DNA of 35,343 nucleotides from Candidatus Omnitrophota bacterium (lineage in GTDB: Bacteria; Omnitrophota; Gorgyraeia; Gygaellales; UBA12090), in NCBI GenBank assembly GCA_030674475.1, contig JAUSCZ010000033.1:116018-151360 (forward strand), in the 5' to 3' direction. The notes under the pieces were generated by a model, which searched no databases, had not been told where the DNA came from, and worked only from the letters and a program-made list of their open reading frames with translations. A program made the position numbers and the translations under genes. Numbering within the stretch: the stretch's first letter is position 1; each line of letters opens with the position of its first letter. This document shows, piece by piece, positions 17,989-25,642 of the stretch.

Positions 17989-19160
17989 AGATTCTTCATG
18001 TCATTCCAACGCTGAGCGGTTCTTCCGGAGGTCCGGCTCAGGCAACTATTCAATTATGCCGGGAGCTTAAAAATCAAGCAGTGGAAGTAGCGATCGCGAC
18101 TACAGATATAGAATCAGGGGAAAAGAATTATATTCTTGATTCTGTGCCGGTTTATTCTTTTCCCAGGGAATTTAATTCATTCTTACCTGCTCAATTTGCC
18201 TTTTCTCACCAGATGAATCTGTGGTTTAAGAGTCACCTGAAAGATTTTCAACTGGTGCATATACATTCTCTTTTTAGTTATCCATCTACCATTGCCTGCC
18301 GGTACGCGGGTAAATATAAAATACCCTATATTCTTACTCCGGAAGGGATGCTGAGCCAGGAATGCTTAAAAAGAAGCGCGCTTAAGAAAAATTTTTATAT
18401 ATCTTTTTTTGAAAAAAATAATCTCACGAATGCGTCGGCAATTCACTTTATCTGTGAAGAAGAGATGTGGGACGCGCGAATAAAAGACTTAAAATTGGAA
18501 AGCCGCTATATAGTGCAGCCGTATGGATTGGATTTTAATAAATTCGACGATTTAAAAATTTTTAAAGGAGTATTTAGAAAAAAATACCCCCTGACAGAAG
18601 GTAAAAAAATTATTCTTTTTCTTTCGCGCCTTGACCCGATAAAGGGGCTGGATTTACTTATCCCGGCATTAAAGATGTTATTGGGGAAGCGTAATGATTT
18701 TATTTTTGTGCTTGCCGGAACAGGCAATAAAAACTATGAGAAAGCGATAAATACTATGTTGTTTAAGTCCGGGTTATCCGGATTGGCTATCCTGACCGGG
18801 TTTCTCGACGGTAATGAAAAATTATCAGCTTTTGCCGATGCGGATATTTTTGTCTTACCATCATATCATGAAAATTTCGGAATGGCCGCGGTTGAAGCTA
18901 TGACCGCGGGTTTGCCGATAGTTATTTCAAATAAAGTCGGTATCCATAAACTTGTAGAAAGCGCCCAGGCAGGAATAATTACTGAGCTAAACGCGGAAAA
19001 ACTTATTTCAGCGTTAAATAAACTATTAAGCGATGACGGCTTACGCGTAAAGATGGGAATGCGAGCTAATCGCCTTGCGCGGGATAATTTTGATATTAAA
19101 AAAATCGCGCGTAAAATGCAGGGGATATATTCACGCTTAATTTCGGATAAATTAAATTAA
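17985..19160 (+). CDS. Glycosyltransferase family 4 (GT-B)
   Basis: A 391-aa GT4 enzyme. The ATG at 17985 is preferred over an in-frame GTG at 17949 because it forms an ATGA overlap with the previous gene and gives the canonical start MKILHVIPTLSGSSGGPAQA, a glycine-rich acceptor loop. The donor half has ILFLSRLDPIKGLDLLIPAL (210-229) and EX7E E296-E304 in HENFGMAAVEAMTAGLPIVI. The layout matches WcaI/WfaA-like enzymes of capsule and O-antigen loci. It ends 25 nt before the carbamoyltransferase gene. Confidence 0.9.
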   Translation: MKILHVIPTLSGSSGGPAQATIQLCRELKNQAVEVAIATTDIESGEKNYILDSVPVYSFPREFNSFLPAQFAFSHQMNLWFKSHLKDFQLVHIHSLFSYPSTIACRYAGKYKIPYILTPEGMLSQECLKRSALKKNFYISFFEKNNLTNASAIHFICEEEMWDARIKDLKLESRYIVQPYGLDFNKFDDLKIFKGVFRKKYPLTEGKKIILFLSRLDPIKGLDLLIPALKMLLGKRNDFIFVLAGTGNKNYEKAINTMLFKSGLSGLAILTGFLDGNEKLSAFADADIFVLPSYHENFGMAAVEAMTAGLPIVISNKVGIHKLVESAQAGIITELNAEKLISALNKLLSDDGLRVKMGMRANRLARDNFDIKKIARKMQGIYSRLISDKLN

Positions 19161-19185
19161 TGCGCATAAGGAGATTTTTTAAAAA

Positions 19186-20940
19186 ATGATTATCTTAGGT
19201 CTAAACGCGTATCATGGGGATGCCTCGGCGGCAATTATTGTAGACGGTAAATTAATCGCGGCGGCGGAAGAAGAGCGCTTTAACCGGATCAAGCACTGCG
19301 CGGGTTTACCGGTGGAGGCGGTTAAATACTGCCTGAAAGAGGCCGGGGTAAGCATCAAGGATGTTGATTATATCGCCATACCTAGAAGCGCGAAGGCGCG
19401 GTTTTTAAAAAAATTATATTACGGCATAAAAATTCCGCGGCTGGCCTTACGACGGTTACACGCCTTGGGTAAAACGCGAAATATTAAAAAAACTGTTGCC
19501 GGTATCTTTAATTTGAACGATAAAGAGATTAAGGCAGAACTTGTAAACATAGAACATCATAAGGCGCATCTCGCCTCGTCTTTTTTTGTTTCTCCTTTTG
19601 AGCGGGCTTCGCTTTTTTCCGCCGACGGCCTGGGTGATTTTGCCTCGACAATGTGGGGCTGGGGTGAGGGAAATAAGATGAAGATAGCCGGGGATATCAG
19701 TTTTCCTCATTCGCTGGGGCTGTATTATACCGCGATTACCCAGTATCTGGGTTTTTGTAGTTTTGGTGATGAATATAAGGTTATGGGGCTTGCGGCCTAC
19801 GGCACTCCGGAATACAAGGATGAGTTTGAAAAAATACTGAAATATTCCGGAGGCATGAAGTTTGAGTTAGGCTTACAATATTTTTTGCACCATAAGAAAT
19901 TAGTTGATATGAATTTCTTGGCAGGGTATCCCGCGTTAGATATTTTATTTTCTGAATACCTTGAAAAAAGGCTTGGGCCGGCAAGAAAAAAAGATGAGCC
20001 GGTTGAAGAAAAACATAAAAACATCGCCGCGTCTTTGCAGTCAAGGATAGAAGAAATAATTTTTTCTTTGCTTAATGAACTCTACAGGCAAAACAATCTT
20101 GATACGCTTTGTCTGTCCGGAGGCGTTGCCTTCAACTGTGTTGCCAATGGAAAAATTTACGCGCGCACTCCATTTAAGAATATTTATATTCCGCCCGCCC
20201 CCGGCGACGCGGGATTAGCAATCGGCGCGGCGTATTACCTCTGGCATGAAATTCTGGAAAAACCGAGAGATTTTGTAATGGATCACGCCTTCTGGGGGCC
20301 GGCTTATGATGCGGATACGATGAGCGCCGAATTACAATCCAGGTGCGATGAATTAAATCAACAGGGCTGTAAAGTAACGGAAATAAGAAATGACGAAGAG
20401 CTTTATAAAATTACCGCTCAAGCGATCGCCGATGGAAAAATCGTTGGTTGGTTTCAGGGAAGAACGGAATGGGGCCCGCGAGCGCTGGGCAATAGAAGCA
20501 TCGTGGTTGACCCGCGCCGGGCGGAAATGAAAGATATACTTAACAACAGAATAAAACGCCGGGAGCCTTTTCGCCCGTTCGCGCCTTCCATACTTGAAGA
20601 AAAAACCGGTGATTATTTTGAACAAACCCATCCTTCTCCATTTATGCTTTTTACTTATAAGGTAAAGCCGGATAAGGAAAAGCTTATTCCGGCGCCTACT
20701 CACATAGACGGCACCGGCCGGCTGCAAACCGTAAGCAAGCACGCTAATTCGCGCTATTGGAATTTGATCAAGGAATTTGAAAATATTACCGGAGTACCGG
20801 TAGTCCTGAATACCTCATTTAATGAAAATGAACCCATTGTCAATACGCCCAAAGAGGCGCTGGATTGTTTTCTGCGCACGCGTATGGATGTGCTGGCATT
20901 AGGCGCTTATGTAATTGAAAGACAAGATAAAATTAAATAA
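19186..20940 (+). CDS. Carbamoyltransferase, NodU/CmcH family
   Basis: A 584-aa O-carbamoyltransferase. The N-terminal ASKHA-fold (Kae1-like) domain shows LGLNAYHGDASAAIIVDG (4-21), EEERFNRIKH (28-37) and the metal and carbamoyl-adenylate site HHKAHLASSF (124-133), then SGGVAFN (311-317). The C-terminal domain has QGRTEWGPRALGNRS (424-438) and VVLNTSFNENEPIV. Length and motifs are complete. The enzyme uses carbamoyl phosphate and ATP to carbamoylate a hydroxyl group, here probably on a sugar. AAGGAG at 19168-19173 precedes the ATG. The stop overlaps the next radical SAM start as TAATG. Confidence 0.94.
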   Translation: MIILGLNAYHGDASAAIIVDGKLIAAAEEERFNRIKHCAGLPVEAVKYCLKEAGVSIKDVDYIAIPRSAKARFLKKLYYGIKIPRLALRRLHALGKTRNIKKTVAGIFNLNDKEIKAELVNIEHHKAHLASSFFVSPFERASLFSADGLGDFASTMWGWGEGNKMKIAGDISFPHSLGLYYTAITQYLGFCSFGDEYKVMGLAAYGTPEYKDEFEKILKYSGGMKFELGLQYFLHHKKLVDMNFLAGYPALDILFSEYLEKRLGPARKKDEPVEEKHKNIAASLQSRIEEIIFSLLNELYRQNNLDTLCLSGGVAFNCVANGKIYARTPFKNIYIPPAPGDAGLAIGAAYYLWHEILEKPRDFVMDHAFWGPAYDADTMSAELQSRCDELNQQGCKVTEIRNDEELYKITAQAIADGKIVGWFQGRTEWGPRALGNRSIVVDPRRAEMKDILNNRIKRREPFRPFAPSILEEKTGDYFEQTHPSPFMLFTYKVKPDKEKLIPAPTHIDGTGRLQTVSKHANSRYWNLIKEFENITGVPVVLNTSFNENEPIVNTPKEALDCFLRTRMDVLALGAYVIERQDKIK

Positions 20941-22418
20941 TGAAAATAACCTTTATTGATCCGCCGGATTTTTCAGGGGAAAGAAATCCTCCCCTTACCA
21001 AGGGGAGGCGGGGAGGGGTAAGAAATATTGAGCGGGTATTCGGATGCACGTACAGTTTGTATCCCATGCCGAATATATTTTCTTTAACTTCCGCGGCCCT
21101 CCTGGAACATAACGGCTTCGCGGTGAGCTACCTTGATATGGCTAATGAAGGCTGGCGGATAAATAGATTTAAGAAATTCCTGTTATCCGACGATAGCGAT
21201 GCGTATGTCTTTCATTCGGTAAACCTTTCCCTGCGGGCTGACCTTTTGGCCTTGAGCCTGATTCGGGAGGTGAAAAAAGAAATACCGGTTATCTTTACCG
21301 GCCCGGCGCCGACCTATTTCACCGGGAATTTCTTAAAAGACAATAATGTCTTTGCTGTCCGGGGGGAGCCGGAGTGGACGCTCGTGGAATTAGGGCGTTG
21401 TCTGGAAAAAAGAGGCTCATTGGAGGCGGTAAACGGGCTTTCTTTCCTGCGTGAGGGCGCGGTTCTCAACAATCCGCCCAGGGCGTTACTTGAGGATTTG
21501 GATACACTGCCCTTTCCTGCCAGACATCTAATAAAAAACAAAAACCTCTATTATAACCCGAAACTGCCCAAGATGCCTTTTACCGCGATGCAGACCTCGC
21601 GGAATTGCTCTTACCAGTGCACCTTTTGCGTGCCGAATTCCGGAAGTTTTGCCCGGGAATTAGAGCACAGAAAATACAGCCAGAACCAGAAGCCTCCGGT
21701 AAGGACGCGTTCGGCAGGAAATGTGATTGAAGAATTCAGGATGTTAAAGAACGCAGGTTATAAATCCGTCAGTATTATTGATGACCAATTCTTATGGGCT
21801 GAGGCGCGGACAATAGAGGTATGCGAGGGGATAAGGCCGTTAGGTATGCAGTGGGGTTGTCTGGCCCGGGCCGATCATATCACCGATTCCATAGCCAGTC
21901 AGATGTCCTTGGCCGGCTGCCGTTATATAGATATGGGGGTGGAATCTTTTAACCAAGAGGTCTTAAGCGATATAAGGAAGAACCTGGATGTCCAAAGGAT
22001 ACCTGAGTCAATACGCATCTTAAAACGCAATAATATCTTAGCCAAAATAAATCTTATCCTGGGGGCCTCACCTTTGCAGACTAAAGAGGTGATGGAGGAG
22101 GATATCCGTAAGGCAAAGAGACTGAACGTTGACGCGGTAATGTTTTCTTTAGCCACGCCTTTCCCGGGAACGGAGTTTTACCGCCAGGCCAAAGAAAACA
22201 AATGGTTAATTGATGGCGATTACCACGCGGAAAGCGTGCAGTCCAAAACCATAATCAGCTATCCCGGACTGTCCAACAAGGAATTGAATTGGATAATAAA
22301 AAGAGCGAATTTATCGTTTTATTTCAGCCTGAGATTTGTGCTGAGAAACCTGAAACGTCTGGGAAGTCCGCTTAATTTCTGCCGCGGCCTGATTGCCCTG
22401 AAAAGGAAGTTTTTTTAG
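20940..22418 (+). CDS. B12-binding-domain radical SAM protein carrying an internal palindromic repeat
   Basis: A 492-aa radical SAM protein. The cobalamin-binding-like N-terminal domain includes TGPAPTYFTGNF and VRGEPEWTLVEL; the cluster motif is SRNCSYQCTFC with C223, C227 and C230. Substrate unknown; coupling to the carbamoyltransferase by TAATG suggests a shared substrate. Residues ~15-28 (NPPLTKGRRGGV) are encoded by a 38-nt palindrome, 20984-21021, that also occurs unchanged in the intergenic region at 23895. They interrupt the normal run from DPPDF to ERVFGCTY, so they look like a repeat insertion tolerated in frame. The rest of the protein appears intact. Confidence 0.9.
   Translation: MKITFIDPPDFSGERNPPLTKGRRGGVRNIERVFGCTYSLYPMPNIFSLTSAALLEHNGFAVSYLDMANEGWRINRFKKFLLSDDSDAYVFHSVNLSLRADLLALSLIREVKKEIPVIFTGPAPTYFTGNFLKDNNVFAVRGEPEWTLVELGRCLEKRGSLEAVNGLSFLREGAVLNNPPRALLEDLDTLPFPARHLIKNKNLYYNPKLPKMPFTAMQTSRNCSYQCTFCVPNSGSFARELEHRKYSQNQKPPVRTRSAGNVIEEFRMLKNAGYKSVSIIDDQFLWAEARTIEVCEGIRPLGMQWGCLARADHITDSIASQMSLAGCRYIDMGVESFNQEVLSDIRKNLDVQRIPESIRILKRNNILAKINLILGASPLQTKEVMEEDIRKAKRLNVDAVMFSLATPFPGTEFYRQAKENKWLIDGDYHAESVQSKTIISYPGLSNKELNWIIKRANLSFYFSLRFVLRNLKRLGSPLNFCRGLIALKRKFF
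20984..21021. repeat. 38-nt palindromic repeat inside a coding sequence (copy 1)
   Basis: Stem cctcccctt (20988-20996) and aaggggagg (21000-21008) with loop acc, followed by cggggaggggtaa. All 38 bases are identical to 23895-23932. It is translated in frame as part of the radical SAM protein. The encoded NPPLTKGRRGGV resembles PPLTKG-type peptides seen where such dispersed palindromes invade genes in other bacteria. Confidence 0.85.
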
Positions 22419-22671
22419 ATGACCCATTCGACTCGCTCTGCTCGCTCAGGGTCATCCTGAGTGACTGAAAGGAATCGAAGGATGAAAATTCCCCTTCATC
22501 TCCCCTTGTAAAAGTTGTGCGATAAATCGCACCGCTACAGCGGCGTCTATCGTGAGCGCCATAGTAGCGGCGCCATTTATGGCGCTAACGAGGGGGAAAC
22601 CTGTCTGCCCTGTCTGCGTGCTTCGCACAGGCAGGCAGCAGGCAGGGGGATTTAAAAAGAGGGATTTTCAG
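22419..22671. repeat. Mosaic of palindromic repeats filling a 253-nt intergenic gap
   Basis: From left to right: gatgaccc (22418-22425) paired with gggtcatc (22449-22456); catcct (22453-22458) with aggatg (22479-22484); a 7-2-7 dyad at 22517-22532 (gtgcgataaatcgcac); a small ccgct/agcgg dyad at 22532-22543; a second 7-2-7 dyad at 22570-22585 (gcgccatttatggcgc); and a CTGCC-rich hairpin around gtgcttcgcac (22618-22628). Segments 22517-22538 and 22564-22585 are inverted copies with 18 of 22 matches, and the four differences form two compensated pairs inside the hairpins. No gene is present; an open frame from 22552 only translates the repeats. Confidence 0.75.
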
Positions 22672-23850
22672 ATGAAGATGTTATTCCTGACCACCCGGCT
22701 GCCTTTTCCGCCTGTGGGCGGAGAAAAACTACGCGCGTTTAATTTTCTAAAATATCTTTCGCGCGATTGGGAAATAACCCTGCTTACTTTTGTGGAATCT
22801 GAAGCCGAAAAGGGCGCGTTAAAGGATCATGGTTTAGATAACCTGCGCGTGCGCTCAGTTGCTCTGCCGCGTTATCAATCCTACTTAAAGTGTTTGGGAG
22901 GGTTCTTCAGCCGGGAGCCCCTGGAAACAGCCTATTATGCCTCCTCGGAAATGACGCGGGTGGTAAAGGAAGAACTTGATAGAACGAAATACGACTTATT
23001 TTTTTGTCATCTTATCCGCATGGCTCCTTACGTGGCAGGGTATCGCGCTTCGAAAAAAGTCCTGGATATGTGCGATGCCATGTCTTTAAGATACTCTTTG
23101 TCTTCCCGTTTTCGTAGGGGGCCGTTTAAATTTATTGAATATCTGGAATCAAAGCGTTTAGAAAGGTATGAACCGGAGATTTCCGGGAAATTTGATCTTA
23201 GCTTAGTCGCCTCTGTTGAAGATAAAAAATTCTTAGAGAAGAATCTGGGAATTTCAGGGGTGGAGGTGGTAGAGAACGGCTTGAATCCCGAAGATCTGGA
23301 TTTTAAAGAAATACCGGTTGATTTCAAGAAGATAGTGTTTTTTTCCAATATGAGGACATTTCATAATGTTGACGCGGTCCAATATTTTTATAAAAGCATC
23401 TTTCCTTTAATTAAGGAGAGGATAAAAGAAGCGAAATTCTTTATCGTGGGCGCGAGTATCCCGCCTTGTATTCTAAGGATGAGCCGGGACAATTCGGTAC
23501 GTATTGTAAAAGATGCCCCGGATATCCGCGCGGCTGTGGAGGATTCCTGCGTTTCAGTGGCCCCGATGAGGGTGGCGGTAGGTATACAAAATAAGATTCT
23601 GCAATCTATGGCCTTTAGGATTCCGGTAGTGGCTACTACCCGCGGATTAGGCGGCATACAGGCAAAGCCGGGAAGGGATATCTTAATCGCCGACAGTCCC
23701 GCTGAATTCGCGGAAAAGGTTATTATGCTGATGGAAGATCCCGCCTTAAGAGAACGGCTCAGGGAAAATGCCTATAGATTGGCAAAAGAGAAATATTTCT
23801 GGCCCAATATTGCCGAAGAGTTAAATAAGAAATTGAAAAGCCTTATCTAA
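22672..23850 (+). CDS. Glycosyltransferase family 4-like, resembling PEP-CTERM/EpsH1-associated sugar transferases
   Basis: A 392-aa GT-B protein. The start MKMLFLTTRLPFPPVGGEKLRAF and the donor-side VAPMRVAVGIQNKILQSMA resemble the sugar transferase family found with exosortase/PEP-CTERM exopolysaccharide loci (TIGR03087 type). There is no exact EX7E; GIQNKILQSMA takes its place, as is normal for that subgroup. The start at 22672 has AGAGGG at 22658-22663. The open frame extends to a GTG at 22552, but that part runs through repeats rich in Cys and Gly and is not believed. It follows the repeat mosaic and so may have its own transcript. Confidence 0.85.
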   Translation: MKMLFLTTRLPFPPVGGEKLRAFNFLKYLSRDWEITLLTFVESEAEKGALKDHGLDNLRVRSVALPRYQSYLKCLGGFFSREPLETAYYASSEMTRVVKEELDRTKYDLFFCHLIRMAPYVAGYRASKKVLDMCDAMSLRYSLSSRFRRGPFKFIEYLESKRLERYEPEISGKFDLSLVASVEDKKFLEKNLGISGVEVVENGLNPEDLDFKEIPVDFKKIVFFSNMRTFHNVDAVQYFYKSIFPLIKERIKEAKFFIVGASIPPCILRMSRDNSVRIVKDAPDIRAAVEDSCVSVAPMRVAVGIQNKILQSMAFRIPVVATTRGLGGIQAKPGRDILIADSPAEFAEKVIMLMEDPALRERLRENAYRLAKEKYFWPNIAEELNKKLKSLI

Positions 23851-23856
23851 AAAAAT

Positions 23857-23932
23857 CACCTCCCCTACCCCTCCTTGTAAAGGATGGGATAAGAAAATCC
23901 TCCCCTTACCAAGGGGAGGCGGGGAGGGGTAA
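23857..23932. repeat. Palindromic element containing the second copy of the 38-nt repeat
   Basis: The right part, 23895-23932, is identical to the 38-nt repeat inside the radical SAM gene at 20984. It has stem cctcccctt (23899-23907) and aaggggagg (23911-23919). The left part, about 23857-23880, reads as an imperfect inverted copy of the right part (acctcccctacccctcctt against its reverse complement), so the whole is a larger fold-back unit. The rest of the gap to 24018 is AT-rich, with no recognised feature. Confidence 0.8.
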
Positions 23933-24018
23933 AAAAGCGGTTTTGTGGTCAGCGAATTGATTTACCTGTTTAAAATTTAAAGAACCAAAAAATAGAGTAA
24001 CCGATTAGCAATCGTGGG

Positions 24019-24645
24019 ATGACCCATTACAAAATAGAAATGCCAAAATGCCGCCATTTTAAAAGAGTATTTGATTTTTTTCTTTCCGTGACCGGCCTGT
24101 TTATAAGTCTGCCGCTGTGGTGCATATTCGCTTTGGCTATTCGCCTCTCAGACGGTGGGCCGGTATTTTATTTCCAGGAGCGCGTCGGCAAAGGGGGCAG
24201 GATTTTTAAGGGTATCAAATTCCGCTCCATGATTCCCGACGCGGAAAAAAATGTCGGCCCTGTCCAGGCAAAAACGGATGATCCCCGGATTACCAAAATC
24301 GGCAGAATATTCCGGGCCACAGCGATGGATGAGCTCCCCCAATTGGTAAATATCGCCAAAGGAGATATGTCTTTTGTCGGGCCGCGGGCACTGCGTCCGA
24401 AAGAGATAGAATTGACCCCGGGAAGCGAGGCGGTGGATATGTCCAACATTCCCGGTTTTGAGAAGAGAACCAGCATAAGGCCGGGGCTCACCGGCTTTGC
24501 CCAGGTTTTTGCCTCGCGCAACCTTCCCCGGGAGGAAAAATTCAAGTATGATGTATGGTATGTGGAGAATATGAGTTTCTGGTTAGATATTAAATTGATT
24601 CTTAAGTCCTTCGCGATAACCTCCCGGGCAAAGTGGGATACCTAA
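24019..24645 (+). CDS. Undecaprenyl-phosphate phosphoglycosyl transferase (PglC-like, bacterial sugar transferase)
   Basis: A 208-aa monotopic phosphoglycosyl transferase. It has a single hydrophobic re-entrant helix (about 18-41), then QERVGKGGRIFKGIKFRSM (53-71), the catalytic Asp-Glu dyad D104-E105 in AMDELPQLVN and KGDMSFVGPRAL (114-125). This minimal length is that of PglC-type enzymes rather than long WcaJ/WbaP types. It transfers a sugar-1-phosphate to undecaprenyl phosphate at the cytoplasmic face and so begins glycan assembly. The start is unsure: ATG 24019 has weak gtggg upstream, and ATG 24040 would also keep the whole domain. It closes the polysaccharide region. Confidence 0.92.
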   Translation: MTHYKIEMPKCRHFKRVFDFFLSVTGLFISLPLWCIFALAIRLSDGGPVFYFQERVGKGGRIFKGIKFRSMIPDAEKNVGPVQAKTDDPRITKIGRIFRATAMDELPQLVNIAKGDMSFVGPRALRPKEIELTPGSEAVDMSNIPGFEKRTSIRPGLTGFAQVFASRNLPREEKFKYDVWYVENMSFWLDIKLILKSFAITSRAKWDT

Positions 24646-24648
24646 AAT

Positions 24649-24672
24649 AACCCTTTACCTGAGAAGGGTTTT
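24649..24672 (+). terminator. Weak rho-independent terminator
   Basis: aaccctt (24649-24655) and aagggtt (24664-24670) form a 7-bp stem with an 8-nt loop, followed by only a short T run. It begins 4 nt after the sugar transferase stop and fits the end of the polysaccharide operon. The weak stem and short T tract limit confidence. Confidence 0.45.
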
Positions 24673-24760
24673 GATATAAAATAATAGGATAAAATTAAAT
24701 ATTTTCATTCGCGCGGTTTGTTTTTAACTAGTTGGTTTTTTTGTTTGTTTAAAGGAGGAA
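24671..24760 (+). promoter_or_regulatory. Possible sigma-70 promoter and strong ribosome binding site for the ATPase/HD-GYP module
   Basis: TTGATA (24671-24676), an 18-nt spacer and TTAAAT (24695-24700) form a moderate promoter in an AT-rich 125-nt gap after the terminator. AAAGGAGGAA at 24751-24760 is one of the strongest Shine-Dalgarno sequences in the window and serves the ATG at 24771. The Shine-Dalgarno is secure; the promoter is a consensus match only. Confidence 0.4.
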
Positions 24761-24770
24761 TTTTTTCTAA

Positions 24771-25574
24771 ATGTACGAGGCTTATTGGGGCCTAAGTGAA
24801 AAACCGTTTGAAAATACCGCTGACCCGAAGTTTTTGTATTATTCCCGCCAGCACGAAGAGGCCTTTACCCGGCTGACCTACGCCATCCAGGAAGAAAAAG
24901 GAGCCGCGGTCTTAAGCGGGGTATTTGGCTGCGGCAAGACCCTGCTTGCCCAGGCCGTGCTTCAATCCTTGAGTAAAGGCAGATACGAGACCGCCTTCAT
25001 TATCAATCCCTATCTTTCCCATACCGAGCTTCTGCGCGAGATACTCTACGGCCTGGGAATCAGGGATAATCTTCCCAGCCAAAAAAGCGATATCCTGCAT
25101 TCCTTAAGTGAAGTCTTGCATAACAATATGGACAACGGTAAGCAGACCGTGGTGATAATTGACGAGGCCCATTTGATTGAAGACAAGCTCATCTTTGAGG
25201 AGCTGAGGCTGTTGTTAAATTTTCAATACCAGAATAAATTTCTGCTTACCCTGATTCTTCTGGGCCAGCCTGAACTTAAAGAAAAGATTAACAATATCAA
25301 ACAGTTCCAGCAAAGGGTGGCCATAAAGTATCATTTGGGCGCTTTGAGTGAGCCGGAGAGCGCGGAATATATTAATCACCGTCTGCGCACCGCTGGAGGC
25401 ACCAGAAAGATTTTTGACGATAATTCTTTGAAGGTGATTTATGGACAGTCCGGAGGCATCCCCCGCCGGATTAACCAGATTTGCGATATGGCCTTGCTCA
25501 CCGGTTTTGGCCAGCGCAAGGAAATATTGGGCGAAGAAACAATTATGGAAGTAGTTAAAGATTTGGAAGGATAA
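24771..25574 (+). CDS. ExeA/GspA-like AAA ATPase (copy 1)
   Basis: A 267-aa AAA ATPase of the ExeA/PEP-CTERM-locus secretion ATPase type. The N-terminal signature YWGLSEKPFENTADPKFLYY is that of the ExeA family. Walker A is GVFGCGKT (50-57), Walker B VVIIDEAH (127-134), sensor 1 LLGQPEL, a probable Arg finger R182 in QQRVAIK, and sensor 2 GGIPRRINQ. ExeA itself is about twice as long and has a membrane helix and a peptidoglycan-binding domain, both absent here, so this is the compact form. ExeA helps assemble secretin multimers through the cell wall; a similar role here is inferred from the downstream secretin. Of the first 60 residues, 38 are identical to copy 2 at 27089 by hand alignment. 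Confidence 0.9.
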   Translation: MYEAYWGLSEKPFENTADPKFLYYSRQHEEAFTRLTYAIQEEKGAAVLSGVFGCGKTLLAQAVLQSLSKGRYETAFIINPYLSHTELLREILYGLGIRDNLPSQKSDILHSLSEVLHNNMDNGKQTVVIIDEAHLIEDKLIFEELRLLLNFQYQNKFLLTLILLGQPELKEKINNIKQFQQRVAIKYHLGALSEPESAEYINHRLRTAGGTRKIFDDNSLKVIYGQSGGIPRRINQICDMALLTGFGQRKEILGEETIMEVVKDLEG

Positions 25575-25584
25575 AGAAAAATCG

Positions 25585-25612
25585 TTGACATTGGTATTTA
25601 AAGGTATATATT
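25585..25612 (+). promoter_or_regulatory. Probable sigma-70 promoter before the first HD-GYP gene
   Basis: A perfect TTGACA (25585-25590), a 16-nt spacer and TATATT (25607-25612) lie in the 68-nt gap after the first ATPase gene. A transcript would begin near 25619, leaving a short leader before the ATG at 25643; AGGAAG (25623-25628) is its likely ribosome binding site. The match to consensus is the best in the window and suggests that the HD-GYP gene and those after it can be expressed apart from the first ATPase. Confidence 0.55.
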
Positions 25613-25642
25613 TAATATAGTTAGGAAGATTGTTTATATGCT

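Noticed and set aside
22552-22671. In-frame GTG extension of the GT4-like gene, adding 40 residues
   Set aside because: The extension translates the palindromic repeat mosaic and has no family-like sequence; the ATG at 22672 has AGAGGG in good position and gives the normal family start.
24649-24672. Attenuator before the ATPase module
   Set aside because: Only one hairpin is visible and it lies directly after the sugar transferase stop, so a simple terminator is the better reading.
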